Assembly: GCF_007971385.1 (NCBI RefSeq)
Contig: NZ_CP042434.1
Span: 2,108,001-2,172,000 of the forward strand
Direction: 5' to 3'
Source of the DNA: Arachidicoccus ginsenosidivorans
GTDB lineage: Bacteria; Bacteroidota; Bacteroidia; Chitinophagales; Chitinophagaceae
Length of the DNA: 64,000 bases
A program made the position numbers and the translations under genes. The notes under the pieces were generated by a model. The model saw only the letters and a list, made by a program, of their open reading frames with translations, did not search any database and was not told the DNA's origin. Each line of letters begins with the position of its first letter. Within the stretch, counting starts at the first letter, position 1. Positions 1 to 9,373 of this stretch are shown piece by piece.

Positions 1-1179
1 TTAGGGTTTTTACTGAACTATTTTATTGCAGATGCCGGTTTTACCAGTTCTCTTATGCGGGCCATTGCCATGCTGGTTATCGCCTGCCCCTGCGCGATGG
101 GGCTGGCCACTCCTGCAGGCATCGCCGTAGGTCTTGGCCGCGCCACCAAAAAAGGTATCCTTTTTAAAAACGCCCATGCCCTGGAAAATTTCCAAAAAAT
201 TAAAAACATCGTCTTTGACAAAACCGGAACACTCACGACCGGTAAATTGCAGGTGGATGATTTTAACCATACCAGTACCATAAGCGAGTCAGCATTCAAG
301 CAGATTTTGTTTAACCTGGAAAAATACGCCAGTCATCCGCTCGCAACAGCCATCATGCAAGCCTTTAAGCCCACATCAAAGCCCCATCCTGCAAACGGCG
401 CCAATGCGCCTACGCAGATTTCCTTTGCCAAAGTAGAAGAAATCAAGGGAGAGGGGATGCGAGGTACCACCAAAGACGGTGTGCAATATATGGCCGTCTC
501 CGCCCGTAAGGCAAAAGCCATCTTAGCTGCGGCCAATATAGATAAAGCCGCTGACAGCCAAAATGATCCAATTCAACTAATTGAACCGCATCATCACATA
601 TATCTGCTTCGGGAAACAGAAATTCTTGGTTGGGTAAGTTTTAAAGATACAATCCGGCCGGAAGCGCTGCCAACCATCCAAACCCTTAAAAACGCTGGCT
701 TTACAACCTATATGATTAGCGGAGACAGTGAAATTAACTGTCAGACAGTAGCGGAGCAGCTGGGTATCGATCATGTTTATAGCGAACAGTCTCCTGAACA
801 AAAGCAAATGGCTGTGCGCAAAATCAAAGAGGAGGCACCCGTCGCCATGATTGGTGATGGCATCAATGACAGCCCGGCGCTAGCGGAAGCCACCGTAGGG
901 GTATCGCTAGGTAATGCCACACAAATTGCCATTATGACTGCGGACGTACTGCTCATTAGAAATGGCATCGGTAGCCTGCCACTCGCACTGGGTCTGGGTA
1001 AACACACCTATTCCACCATCCGGCAGAATTTAATTTGGGCCTTCGCCTATAATGTAGTGGCACTGCCTATCGCCGGCCTAGGATTGCTCAGTCCTTCCTT
1101 TGCCGCACTGGCCATGGGGCTCAGCGATGTTGTACTTGGATTTAACTCCATCAGACTCAGCTGGAAAAAAGTCTGCTAA
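1..1179 (+). CDS. Copper/heavy-metal P1B-type ATPase, C-terminal part (5' end outside window)
   Basis: The reading frame is open from base 1, so this is the C-terminal part of a larger protein. Visible P-type ATPase landmarks in order are the membrane CPC metal site (IACPCAMGLATPAG), the phosphorylation loop DKTGTLTTG, the P1B-specific HP motif (ASHPLATAI), and the hinge GDGINDSPAL, followed by two predicted transmembrane helices ending in LSWKKVC. CPC plus HP is typical of Cu(I) exporters of the CopA/CcoI type, which pump copper out of the cytoplasm or supply it to cytochrome oxidase assembly. The N-terminal metal-binding domains and first helices are not visible, so CopA cannot be separated from CcoI or from another soft-metal ATPase. 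No neighbour on the right helps decide. Confidence 0.93.
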   Translation, partial: LGFLLNYFIADAGFTSSLMRAIAMLVIACPCAMGLATPAGIAVGLGRATKKGILFKNAHALENFQKIKNIVFDKTGTLTTGKLQVDDFNHTSTISESAFKQILFNLEKYASHPLATAIMQAFKPTSKPHPANGANAPTQISFAKVEEIKGEGMRGTTKDGVQYMAVSARKAKAILAAANIDKAADSQNDPIQLIEPHHHIYLLRETEILGWVSFKDTIRPEALPTIQTLKNAGFTTYMISGDSEINCQTVAEQLGIDHVYSEQSPEQKQMAVRKIKEEAPVAMIGDGINDSPALAEATVGVSLGNATQIAIMTADVLLIRNGIGSLPLALGLGKHTYSTIRQNLIWAFAYNVVALPIAGLGLLSPSFAALAMGLSDVVLGFNSIRLSWKKVC

Positions 1180-1205
1180 TACACTATTGCTTTATCCTAT
1201 TCACC

Positions 1206-1250
1206 GCCCTCAACATGTATTGCTGTTAAACAGCAATACATGTTGAGGGC
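1206..1250. terminator. Perfect 22-bp inverted repeat after the P-type ATPase
   Basis: Arms 1206-1227 and 1229-1250 are exact reverse complements around a single A at 1228. It lies 26 bp after the ATPase stop, where a terminator is expected. There is no T-tract immediately after the right arm (GCCTGATTTT), so a cruciform-type protein site or a repeat remnant is also possible. Confidence 0.6.
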
Positions 1251-1286
1251 GCCTGATTTTAGCTCAAACAAGGCTATTGCCATTTT

Positions 1287-1302
1287 ATGCAAACGTTTGT
1301 CT
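1287..1302. promoter_or_regulatory. Candidate LacI-family operator upstream of the GH35 gene
   Basis: The sequence CAAACGTTTG at 1290-1299 is a perfect 10-bp palindrome centred on CG. That is the form bound by many LacI/CcpA-family regulators (AA-N-CG-N-TT core). It lies about 140 bp upstream of the beta-galactosidase start and resembles the palindrome at 63275-63288. Assignment to a regulator is inference. Confidence 0.35.
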
Positions 1303-1439
1303 CCCTGAAAATGGCTTTTGCGTGTAAACATTCGTTAATTTCATGGGTCAGACATAATCACTTGGTAATTTATAGTGCCCGGTTGGTCTCCACTAGCTGA
1401 TCAGGCACTAAACTCTATTTTTTAAAACTATTTAGGATA

Positions 1440-3329
1440 ATGATGAATCAAAAGAAAAACTTCCTGGCGCTCTTCTTAGGCTTATTTTTGTTTTGTGCCT
1501 ATGGCTTTGGGCAGAAAAGCAATGCCAAACACAGTTTTGAGATTAAAAACGGCTCCTTTGTATACGATGGCAAACCCATCCAGATACATTCCGGAGAAAT
1601 GCACTTTGCCAGAATTCCCCACCAGTATTGGCACCAGCGGTTAAAAATGCTGAAAGCCATGGGCATGAATACTGTGGCAACTTATGTTTTCTGGAATTTC
1701 CAGGAAACAGCACCCGGCGTCTGGAATTTTAAAGGCGATCATGACCTGGCAGGCTTTGTAAAAGCAGCAGGGGAAGAAGGCCTGATGGTAATTCTTCGTC
1801 CCGGTCCATATGCCTGTGCTGAATGGGAGTTTGGCGGATTCCCATGGTGGTTGCAAAAAACCCCTGGTATGGTGGTCAGAACCAACAATCAACCTTTTTT
1901 AGATTCCTGTAAACTATATTTTACCAAAATCGCCGATCAGGTCAGGAACCTTCAGATTACCCATGGTGGCCCGATCATTATGGTTCAGGCAGAAAATGAA
2001 TTTGGCTCTTATGTTGCCCAAAGAAAGGATATCCCCTTGGAACAACACAAAGCCTATTCAGCGGCCGTAAAAAAGATCCTGGGTGAAGTCGGCTTTGATG
2101 TTCCCCTATTTACCTCAGATGGCAGTTGGCTTTTTAAGGGTGGCACCATAGAAGGCGCACTGCCTACAGCCAACGGAGAAGGCAATGTCAAAAACCTGAA
2201 AAAAGTAGTGGATGAATACCACGGCGGCAAAGGCCCCTACATGGTGGCCGAGTTCTACCCCGGTTGGTTAGACCATTGGGCAGAACCTTTCCCCAAAGTG
2301 TCTACGGAATCCGTGACCAAACAAGCAGAAAAATACCTGCAGGATACCGTTTCGTTTAATTTTTATATGGTACATGGTGGCACCAACTTTGGTTTTACCG
2401 CCGGAGCCAATTACGATGGCAAACATGATATTCAGCCTGATCTGACCTCTTATGATTACGATGCGCCCATCAGTGAGGCAGGCTGGGCAACACCAAAATA
2501 TCAGGCCATCAGAACCCTGATGCAAAAATATGCTCATTACCAGATTCCTGCTGTACCCGCACAAATCCCGGTTATTGAGATACCCTCCATTAAATTGACG
2601 CAGTCTGCCAACCTTTTTGATAAACTCAAACAGATGCAGCCCGTAGAAAATGATACACCAATGACCTTTGAAGACCTGAATCAGGGTTACGGATACGTGG
2701 TTTATCAGAAAAAATTTGTACAGCCGATCCAGGGAACGCTAAAAATAGATGGACTTCGGGATTACGCCATGGTCTATGTCAATGGTAAACAAGTAGGGGA
2801 ATTAAACCGTTATTTTAAAAACTACAGTATGGATATTGACATTCCATTTAATGCCACACTGACCATCGTTGTAGAAAATATGGGGCGCATCAACTATGGC
2901 GCAGAGATTATTCACAACCTCAAAGGCATCATCAAACCCATAACCATAAATGATATGGAGATTACTGGCAATTGGCAGATGTATAAGCTACCGATGTCCA
3001 GTTTCCCGGCTATTGGTTCTGGCATGACCGCTGTAACGGCCAATCCGGCGCTTTACAAAGGCAGCTTTAATCTGAAAGAGGTCGGAGATACCTTCCTGGA
3101 TATGCAGGACTGGGGCAAAGGCATCGTCTATATCAACGGGCACAATCTGGGCAGATATTGGAAAGTAGGTCCACAACAGACACTCTACTTACCGGGCTGT
3201 TGGCTCAAAAAAGGCAATAATACCATCGAGGTTTTTGAGCAGCAAAATGAAAAAAAGCATACCGAACTTCACAGTATCAAAACGCCAATACTCGAGTCTT
3301 TAAACTTACCGGCAAACCAAGACGCTTAA
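1440..3329 (+). CDS. Glycoside hydrolase family 35 beta-galactosidase, secreted
   Basis: This is a 629-residue exo-acting retaining beta-galactosidase that releases terminal beta-linked galactose from oligosaccharides. A signal peptide is evident (residues 1-24, hydrophobic LALFLGLFLFCAYGFG). The GH35 TIM barrel follows, with FWNFQE, the acid/base motif QAENEFGSY (Glu near 187) and the nucleophile region MVAEFYPGWLDHW (Glu near 271). The C-terminal part has the galactose-binding-like jelly-roll motif NLGRYWKVGPQQTLYLP. Length fits short bacterial and animal GH35 enzymes. ATG codons at 1440 and 1443 both fit. It stands alone between two hairpins, with a possible LacI-type operator upstream; periplasmic or outer-membrane-associated action is expected. 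Confidence 0.95.
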   Translation: MMNQKKNFLALFLGLFLFCAYGFGQKSNAKHSFEIKNGSFVYDGKPIQIHSGEMHFARIPHQYWHQRLKMLKAMGMNTVATYVFWNFQETAPGVWNFKGDHDLAGFVKAAGEEGLMVILRPGPYACAEWEFGGFPWWLQKTPGMVVRTNNQPFLDSCKLYFTKIADQVRNLQITHGGPIIMVQAENEFGSYVAQRKDIPLEQHKAYSAAVKKILGEVGFDVPLFTSDGSWLFKGGTIEGALPTANGEGNVKNLKKVVDEYHGGKGPYMVAEFYPGWLDHWAEPFPKVSTESVTKQAEKYLQDTVSFNFYMVHGGTNFGFTAGANYDGKHDIQPDLTSYDYDAPISEAGWATPKYQAIRTLMQKYAHYQIPAVPAQIPVIEIPSIKLTQSANLFDKLKQMQPVENDTPMTFEDLNQGYGYVVYQKKFVQPIQGTLKIDGLRDYAMVYVNGKQVGELNRYFKNYSMDIDIPFNATLTIVVENMGRINYGAEIIHNLKGIIKPITINDMEITGNWQMYKLPMSSFPAIGSGMTAVTANPALYKGSFNLKEVGDTFLDMQDWGKGIVYINGHNLGRYWKVGPQQTLYLPGCWLKKGNNTIEVFEQQNEKKHTELHSIKTPILESLNLPANQDA

Positions 3330-3353
3330 TTTTAAAGTAGTATATATAATTAT

Positions 3354-3394
3354 AAGTAAGCCAGACCATTACATTAAATGGTCGGGCTTACTTA
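3354..3394 (+). terminator. Terminator hairpin after the GH35 gene
   Basis: A stem of about 17 bp (3354-3370 with 3378-3394, one mismatch) with a 7-nt loop sits 25 bp after the GH35 stop, followed by a weak T-rich stretch. Confidence 0.65.
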
Positions 3395-3470
3395 GTTTCA
3401 AATGCTGCCAGAGTACAGAATCTTTAACATAACTCCTGTCCCCCGGGCAAGCCACTGTGGAAAAATTGAC

Positions 3471-3478
3471 TAAATTTG
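3471..3478 (+). promoter_or_regulatory. TAAATTTG -7 box directly before the EEP gene
   Basis: TAAATTTG matches the Bacteroidota -7 consensus TAnnTTTG and ends 4 bases before the ATG at 3483. A start so close implies a leaderless or nearly leaderless mRNA. No convincing -33 TTTG is seen, which lowers confidence. Confidence 0.45.
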
Positions 3479-3482
3479 GCTT

Positions 3483-4622
3483 ATGCCCCTTAAATTCATA
3501 AGACGGTTTACCAAAAGCATCCTACTGATCCCCACGGTTCTGGTAGCGTTGCTTTTTGTGTTGGCTTGCCTGGCATCTGAGCTTAATCCAACCGGCTGGT
3601 GGTTTATGGGTGCCCTCAGTTTGCTACTGCCTTATTTGATTATTGTGCTGGTATTTGCTTTTATATTTTGGTTGATTACCAAGCCTAAAGCCTCACTTAT
3701 CCCTTTATTGGCGCTGCTTATCGGCTGGCGTCAGATCAAAGTTGTATTTTCTTATCATATTTTCAGCAGCTTTGTGATAGAAAACAAAGCGCCAGAGACA
3801 ATCAGACTGGTCAGCTGGAATGTGGCTTCCATGTATGGTATAAGTGAGCAAAAATCCAATAAAAAGTACGACCGAAAGGAAATTGCCGCCACGATTCAGG
3901 GCCTGAATCCAGATATTATCTGCCTGCAGGAGTTCAACCATAGTGAGACCCAGGGGCCCTATGCCGATAATATCGGCCTCTTTTCTGAGGCCTACCCTTA
4001 TCATTACTTTTCCAAAGATGTGAACCGGAAAAACGGCTTTTATCAGTCTGGCAGCATCATCTTTTCAAAATATCCGATTATCCATACCCAGAAGATTAAA
4101 TACCCCAAAGGGATTTCTGAGAGTTTTATTTATGCCGATATCTTACATGGCATGGATACAATCCGAATCATAAATGTCCATTTGCAGTCCTATAAATTTT
4201 CTTCCCAGGATTATCAGGATATTCAATCCATCAAGCGCCAGACAGATTCTACCCTTCAGGCATCCTACAGCATATTAAGAAAAATGCAACTGGCCTATTC
4301 CAGAAGAGCCGTTCAGGCCGGTATGATCCGCCGTACAGCAGACAGCACGAAAATCCCAAGTATAATCTGTGGCGACTTTAATGATGTGCCAGCCTCCTAT
4401 GCCTATTTTAAAATCAGAGGCCCACATCGCTATGACGCATTTTTGAAAAAGAGCTGGGGAGTCGGCCGCACTTATTATGCCATTGCCCCCACTTTAAGGA
4501 TCGATTATATCCTGCCAGAAGATCGTTTTGAGGTGGGTCAGTTCGATCTGATCGACGAAAATCTGAGTGATCACCTGCTACTGGTGGCCGATCTACACTT
4601 AAAACCAGGTGCAAATCGCTAA
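3483..4622 (+). CDS. Membrane-anchored endonuclease/exonuclease/phosphatase (EEP) family protein
   Basis: The 379-residue protein has three hydrophobic segments in residues 1-90 (ILLIPTVLVALLFVLACLA and two more), followed by an EEP catalytic domain. Signature blocks in order are LVSWNVASM (Asn), ICLQEFN (metal-binding Glu), IINVHLQSYK, CGDFNDVPAS (Asp/Asn) and SDHLLLVADL (catalytic His). The fold covers DNases, sphingomyelinases and inositol phosphatases; in Bacteroidota such membrane-anchored forms are common and mostly uncharacterised, so the substrate is unknown. The catalytic domain probably faces the periplasm. It has its own promoter-like box and stands alone. Confidence 0.88.
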   Translation: MPLKFIRRFTKSILLIPTVLVALLFVLACLASELNPTGWWFMGALSLLLPYLIIVLVFAFIFWLITKPKASLIPLLALLIGWRQIKVVFSYHIFSSFVIENKAPETIRLVSWNVASMYGISEQKSNKKYDRKEIAATIQGLNPDIICLQEFNHSETQGPYADNIGLFSEAYPYHYFSKDVNRKNGFYQSGSIIFSKYPIIHTQKIKYPKGISESFIYADILHGMDTIRIINVHLQSYKFSSQDYQDIQSIKRQTDSTLQASYSILRKMQLAYSRRAVQAGMIRRTADSTKIPSIICGDFNDVPASYAYFKIRGPHRYDAFLKKSWGVGRTYYAIAPTLRIDYILPEDRFEVGQFDLIDENLSDHLLLVADLHLKPGANR

Positions 4623-4837
4623 TCCGACTAGCAATATCCCATTGGGCCATCAAATAAAGCTATGTCAACCAGACTTAAAAGTTCTGGCAAAACCACCGGT
4701 GGCGTGCTGATTTTCTATAATTAAAAGTACCTTCGCAACTAAGTTATGTTAAGCGCAAGTTGCTGACGGGACGACTAGTCCATTTAAGGGCTCCCCATCC
4801 AGGCAATTGCACGCACGTTTTTTAAAAGAGATCCTTC

Positions 4838-6346
4838 ATGGAAGCATTACAGATATATAATTCGCTGACGCGTCAAAAAGAAGTATTTAAATCAATAACT
4901 CCAGGCTATGTGGGTTTGTATGTCTGCGGACCTACAGTAAGCGGAGAATCTCATCTGGGTCATGCCAGGCCGTACATCACCTTTGATGTCGTCAACCGCT
5001 ATCTCAGACACTTGGGCTATAAAGTCCGTTATGTCCGCAATATTACCGATGCAGGACATTTTGAAGAGGAAGGTCGTCAGGCGGAAGACAAAATTGCCAA
5101 CAAGGCTTTTTTGGAAAAACTCGAGCCCATGGAACTCGTCAAAAAATATACGGATTTATTCCATTGGGGAATGAAGGAGTTCAATACCTTATCTCCCAGT
5201 ATCGAACCCACAGCCACTGGCCACATTGTTGAGCAAATAGAAATGATTAAAAAGATCATGGCAGATGGCTATGCCTACGAGGTGGACGGTTCAGTTTACT
5301 TTGATGTTGAAAAATACAACCGGGATTTTTCCAAAAAGCATCTGCCTTATGGTATCCTTAGCGGCCGCGTACTGGAAGACATGCAGGAAAGCACACGTGA
5401 TCTGGAAAATCAGGAGGAAAAAAGAAATAAAGTAGACTTCGCACTCTGGAAAAAAGCACCGCCTAAACATATCATGCGTTGGATGAGTCCCTGGGGTGAA
5501 GGATTCCCGGGATGGCACATTGAATGCTCTGCTATGAGCACTAAATACTTAGGTAAAGAGTTTGACATCCATGGTGGTGGAATGGATTTGCAGTTTCCCC
5601 ATCATGAATGCGAGATCGCACAAAGCGCTGTTTGCAATGACAAGATCCCTGCCCGTTACTGGATGCATAATAATATGATCACCATTAACGGCCGTAAAAT
5701 GGGTAAGAGTTATAATAATATTATCAAGTTTACGGAGCTTTTCAGCGGGAATCATCCAATGCTGGAACAGGCTTACCATCCGATGGTAATCCGGTTTTTT
5801 ATCCTGCAAACCCATTACCGGTCAACCCTGGACTTCAGCAATGATGCGTTGAAGGCTGCAGAAAAAGGCCTGCGCCGTTTAATGGAAGCCTTTGAGACCC
5901 TTGGGCGGCTGGACAGGCAACACCCTGACATCGCAGCAGACCAAGCATTAGACAAAAAGGTCAATAAACTTATCCATGAGATGGATGATTTTATGAACGA
6001 TGACTTTGGTACAGCCAAAGTACTGGCCAATCTGTTTGAACTGGTCCCTGTTATCAACGGAATCAAAGACGGTCATATCAAAAGTGATGCACTTAGTAGT
6101 TCCACAATGGAACTGCTCAAAAAACAGATGCAGATATATGTAGAAGAAATCTTTGGCCTGAAAAAAGTATCTGAACACGCCGGAGAGCAACTCAATGGCG
6201 TTATCCAGGTTTTAATAGATATGCGCAGGGATGCCAAAGCGAAAAAAGATTTTGTAACCAGTGACCGTATCCGTAACGAGCTGGCCGCCTTAGGTATCCT
6301 GCTAAAAGATGAAAAAGGTGGCAACGTCACTTATCAGTTTGAATAG
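4838..6346 (+). CDS. cysS: Cysteine--tRNA ligase
   Basis: Class I aminoacyl-tRNA synthetase of 502 residues that charges tRNA-Cys in the cytoplasm. Recognisable parts are the N-terminal YVCGPTVSGESHLGHARPY block, with a zinc-ligand Cys and the HIGH-type motif HLGH near residue 37; the zinc region around WHIECSAMS and HGGGMDLQFPHHECEIAQS; the KMSKS-type loop KMGKSYNN near 289; and a helical anticodon-binding C-terminus ending in the DALR-type segment (VTSDRIRNELAALGILLKD). Length is slightly above the usual 460-490. The 215 bp upstream contain a TACCTTCG box (4728-4735) that may be its promoter. It is not clearly in an operon; the cupin gene starts 69 bp downstream. Confidence 0.97.
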   Translation: MEALQIYNSLTRQKEVFKSITPGYVGLYVCGPTVSGESHLGHARPYITFDVVNRYLRHLGYKVRYVRNITDAGHFEEEGRQAEDKIANKAFLEKLEPMELVKKYTDLFHWGMKEFNTLSPSIEPTATGHIVEQIEMIKKIMADGYAYEVDGSVYFDVEKYNRDFSKKHLPYGILSGRVLEDMQESTRDLENQEEKRNKVDFALWKKAPPKHIMRWMSPWGEGFPGWHIECSAMSTKYLGKEFDIHGGGMDLQFPHHECEIAQSAVCNDKIPARYWMHNNMITINGRKMGKSYNNIIKFTELFSGNHPMLEQAYHPMVIRFFILQTHYRSTLDFSNDALKAAEKGLRRLMEAFETLGRLDRQHPDIAADQALDKKVNKLIHEMDDFMNDDFGTAKVLANLFELVPVINGIKDGHIKSDALSSSTMELLKKQMQIYVEEIFGLKKVSEHAGEQLNGVIQVLIDMRRDAKAKKDFVTSDRIRNELAALGILLKDEKGGNVTYQFE

Positions 6347-6415
6347 CAACCGTAGCACTTTATTCACAAAATAAAAACTATTTCAAGGTAAGTGTCTTCT
6401 AAAAATCAATAGCCT

Positions 6416-6781
6416 ATGCCAAATGTAGTTGATATTCATCAAGTAGAAACAGAGACTTATATGTGGGGCCAGGGTTGTCAGGCCTGGGTATTGAACAATT
6501 CGAAAAACGTTACCATTAAGGAAGAATTGATGGCACCAAGTACCCGGGAACAGCTCCATTTACATAAGACAATGGAACAGTTTTTTTATATTTTGGAAGG
6601 CAGCGCCGTTATGGCACTAGAAAACAGGCCCGTCCAGATAAACGCCGGGCAGGGCCTACATATCCCAGTTAATACCCCTCATTTTATTGCCAACAAATCA
6701 AGTGAGCCGTTGCGGTTTTTAGTCATATCTACCCCTGGTGAAAGTGTCCAGCAGGAAAAGCGGACTTTATTAAACAACTAA
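6416..6781 (+). CDS. Small cupin-domain protein
   Basis: A 121-residue single-domain beta-barrel. The first cupin motif is visible as LHLHKTMEQFFYILEGSA (His-x-His and Glu metal ligands), and the second as GLHIPVNTPHFIAN. It is a soluble metal-binding cupin of the type found in small isomerases, dioxygenases and sugar-sensing proteins, but the substrate cannot be told from the sequence. It follows cysS by 69 bp on the same strand and may be cotranscribed. A convergent hairpin lies downstream. Confidence 0.85.
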   Translation: MPNVVDIHQVETETYMWGQGCQAWVLNNSKNVTIKEELMAPSTREQLHLHKTMEQFFYILEGSAVMALENRPVQINAGQGLHIPVNTPHFIANKSSEPLRFLVISTPGESVQQEKRTLLNN

Positions 6782-6885
6782 ATAAAGAGCAATATAAGTT
6801 AACTTGCAAAGTAGCCAGCATTATGATTTTATATTCAATAGTTGTTTGATCTCTGATGCAACAAAAGTCAGAAGCAATACCTTAA

Positions 6886-6925
6886 AATCCCCCGGCAATA
6901 GCATAAATGCAATTATCGGGGGATT
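6886..6925. terminator. Convergent hairpin between the cupin gene and ppiD
   Basis: AATCCCCCG (6886-6894) pairs with CGGGGGATT (6917-6925), with extra pairing inside the loop. It lies between two genes that converge and could terminate both. Confidence 0.6.
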
Positions 6926-6977
6926 CGTATAATTTCTATAGCTTGTATTTACTTCCTATTGCTTATTAGGCACGCCG

Positions 6978-9074
6978 CTAAAAGAAAGTAGAACGGTCAT
7001 CTTCGATTTTGGCGGACTGCTGTAAAGCACCCAGGATACGATTTTGGATCTGTTGGAACCAAGTCTGTTTCATCCGACCTTCCACTGCTTCGGGACCTTC
7101 CAGTGAAGATTTAGCGGAAACACTTAATGGCTTGATGGCAAATACACCCATCGTGCCAGCAAATGGTTTGCTCACTTTGTTTAAAAGATCCTTATTAAAG
7201 GCGGCACCAACCAATGCAGGCTCATTACCCATGTTAGGCACAAATGACGCATCAAATCCAAGGCTATCCAAAGTTGCAACTTCTACACCGGCAGATTTTG
7301 CATAATCTTCCAGTGTACTTCCTTTGAATTTGCTGTCGATAATAAGTTTTGCCTTTTTCTTGTTTTTCAAAAGCTGTTCCAGATATGGGCGAACCGTAGC
7401 GGCTGTCGGCAATCCTGGTTTAGCGATATTGGTGATGGCTGCTACCACAAAATTGTCGCCGATTTCTACCGGTTGAGAGACTTCTCCTACTTTGTGTTCG
7501 TAAATCCATTTTACCAAATCTCTGCTTTCTCCCAGATTACCTACCTGGTAATCATTTTCCTTAATCCCTTGTGCAGGCAGTACGGCCATATTTTGCTTTT
7601 TAGCATTTTCCTGCAGTCCGTTATAAGTCTGACTGGAGGCAACAAAAGCGGCAGCCACATTACTTACAGAGTCAATAGTCTGCTGGCTGGGAACGATCTG
7701 GCGGCCAATGCTGGCAACCTTGTAACCCTCGGTTGAACCTTTCTGACCCAGTATCTCTACATAATGATAACCAACGCCCGTATGAACCGTTTTCGTTTCA
7801 CCGGTGTGACCGGTAAAGGCAAAATTATTAAACTCAGGGAACATCCTACCAGAAGTAAAATAATCAATTACACCGCCATTTTGAGCGGATCCCGGATCAT
7901 CTGAGTATTTTAAAGCAACAGAATCGAAATTAGCCCCTGCTTTGATTTCTGCGATAGCACTGTCTAGTCTCTTTAAGGCAGTTGAGTCATCTCTTACCGG
8001 ATATAATTGATGTGTAGAAGGATCTTGCTGATGTGTTGCAACCAGAATATGTCTTACTTTGACAGAATCCGGAATTGTTGTTTTGGCCACCATCTTAGTG
8101 ATCACATAATTGCCATTGGAGATATAAGGAGCGGAAACAGAATCCACCGGTGTTGCAATGACCAAATCTTTATTAGGGAACTGCATGGCCTGCGCGCTCA
8201 TAAATCCATCATAATATTGGGTGTTGCCATCTTTAGAGGCGACAAAAGCGGCATTATCTTTCGCTGAAGCAAAATCGCTTTCTAAATCCTTCAAAGTAGA
8301 CCTTATAGCAGAAGAATCCCCAGAACTAGCAGCGGCACTGAAAGTAATGTAGCTGATATTGCGGGTTTGTTCCTTTTGCTCGAATTGCTTTTTGTGATCT
8401 GTAACATAGGCATTGATATCAGCATCACTGACACTCACTGCACTATCACTGATGGTCGTATAGGGCACAGCCACATATTGAACCTGAGCGATGGCATTAT
8501 CATCCGCCATCGTTTTATTCAATAACCATTTGGGAATATAAGCACCGCCAAATACCATTGCCTGATATTTAGCCATCATAATTTGTTCTTGTTCCTGATC
8601 CAGATACTCATTAACCATTTGCTTTTGCTGGGAATTCGTTGATCTTTTCAACTGAGCCAATGCATTTTTAGCTGCATTAACATCGTACTGACCCGTTTCA
8701 GGATTCACAAAATTTCTCAAGAAAGGTGGCGGATTGGACCCGAATAAAGCCATATCCAAATCCTTGGTGGTGCAAACCAGCCCTAATTTTTCATAGGCCT
8801 GTTTGAGTAAGGTTGATTGTACAAAATAGTTCCATACGCCGGTAACCACCTGAGAATGCGGCATATTCTGTGCATTGGCATTCTTTTCTACATTTGCAAC
8901 TTTCTGCTGAAACTCATCTATCTTGATGGTTGTTCCATTAATCTTACCAATAGTAGTTTTATTGAATCCCCCTCTGACAGAGGAATCCATCATTATGAAG
9001 GCGATCAGCGCCAGTGCAATTAGGATAAAAACGATCCAGGCACCTTTCTCCTGGATTTTCTGAATTATGGACAT
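6978..9074 (-). CDS. PpiD/SurA-like membrane-anchored peptidyl-prolyl isomerase
   Basis: A 698-residue periplasmic folding factor. One transmembrane anchor lies near the N-terminus (WIVFILIALALIAFIMMD, about residues 13-30), followed by a SurA_N-like helical chaperone region. A parvulin domain follows around residues 340-445 (VRHILVATH, FDSVALKYSDDPGSAQNGG, MFPEFNNFAF) and then a second, degenerate isomerase-like region. This is the PpiD architecture: an inner-membrane foldase that helps outer-membrane and secreted proteins leave the translocon. Length is slightly above the 620-640 of proteobacterial PpiD but usual for Bacteroidota. It is a single gene with a consensus promoter at 9110-9140. 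Confidence 0.92.
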   Translation of the reverse strand: MSIIQKIQEKGAWIVFILIALALIAFIMMDSSVRGGFNKTTIGKINGTTIKIDEFQQKVANVEKNANAQNMPHSQVVTGVWNYFVQSTLLKQAYEKLGLVCTTKDLDMALFGSNPPPFLRNFVNPETGQYDVNAAKNALAQLKRSTNSQQKQMVNEYLDQEQEQIMMAKYQAMVFGGAYIPKWLLNKTMADDNAIAQVQYVAVPYTTISDSAVSVSDADINAYVTDHKKQFEQKEQTRNISYITFSAAASSGDSSAIRSTLKDLESDFASAKDNAAFVASKDGNTQYYDGFMSAQAMQFPNKDLVIATPVDSVSAPYISNGNYVITKMVAKTTIPDSVKVRHILVATHQQDPSTHQLYPVRDDSTALKRLDSAIAEIKAGANFDSVALKYSDDPGSAQNGGVIDYFTSGRMFPEFNNFAFTGHTGETKTVHTGVGYHYVEILGQKGSTEGYKVASIGRQIVPSQQTIDSVSNVAAAFVASSQTYNGLQENAKKQNMAVLPAQGIKENDYQVGNLGESRDLVKWIYEHKVGEVSQPVEIGDNFVVAAITNIAKPGLPTAATVRPYLEQLLKNKKKAKLIIDSKFKGSTLEDYAKSAGVEVATLDSLGFDASFVPNMGNEPALVGAAFNKDLLNKVSKPFAGTMGVFAIKPLSVSAKSSLEGPEAVEGRMKQTWFQQIQNRILGALQQSAKIEDDRSTFF

Positions 9075-9109
9075 AGTTGTTCCCTTTCTATTTCTGGTTT
9101 TAAAGATGG

Positions 9110-9140
9110 CAAAAATAACGGAATATATGATTGAAACAAA
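9110..9140 (-). promoter_or_regulatory. Consensus Bacteroidota promoter for ppiD
   Basis: Read on the minus strand, TTTG (9140-9137), a 19-bp spacer and TATTTTTG (9117-9110) match the TTTG-N19/21-TAnnTTTG consensus exactly. The start codon of the PpiD gene lies about 36 bp downstream. The rest of the 299-bp gap up to 9373 shows nothing recognisable. Confidence 0.75.
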
Positions 9141-9373
9141 TGTATAACAAAACTAATTTTATAATTTGGCTAAAATTTCGGGTAAATCCCCCTGCGCCAG
9201 CCCTATTTAATGCTCAATGCCACTGACCACCTGCATTTTAGCTAAATAGCATTCAATTGTTTTTGCATCCAAATTAATGCCACGGCTCTTAACATTCAAA
9301 TTAACATATTAAATGCGACAGCCTAATATAGAATTGATTATAAACAACTTATAAAACTACGGGTAAGGCTTAC

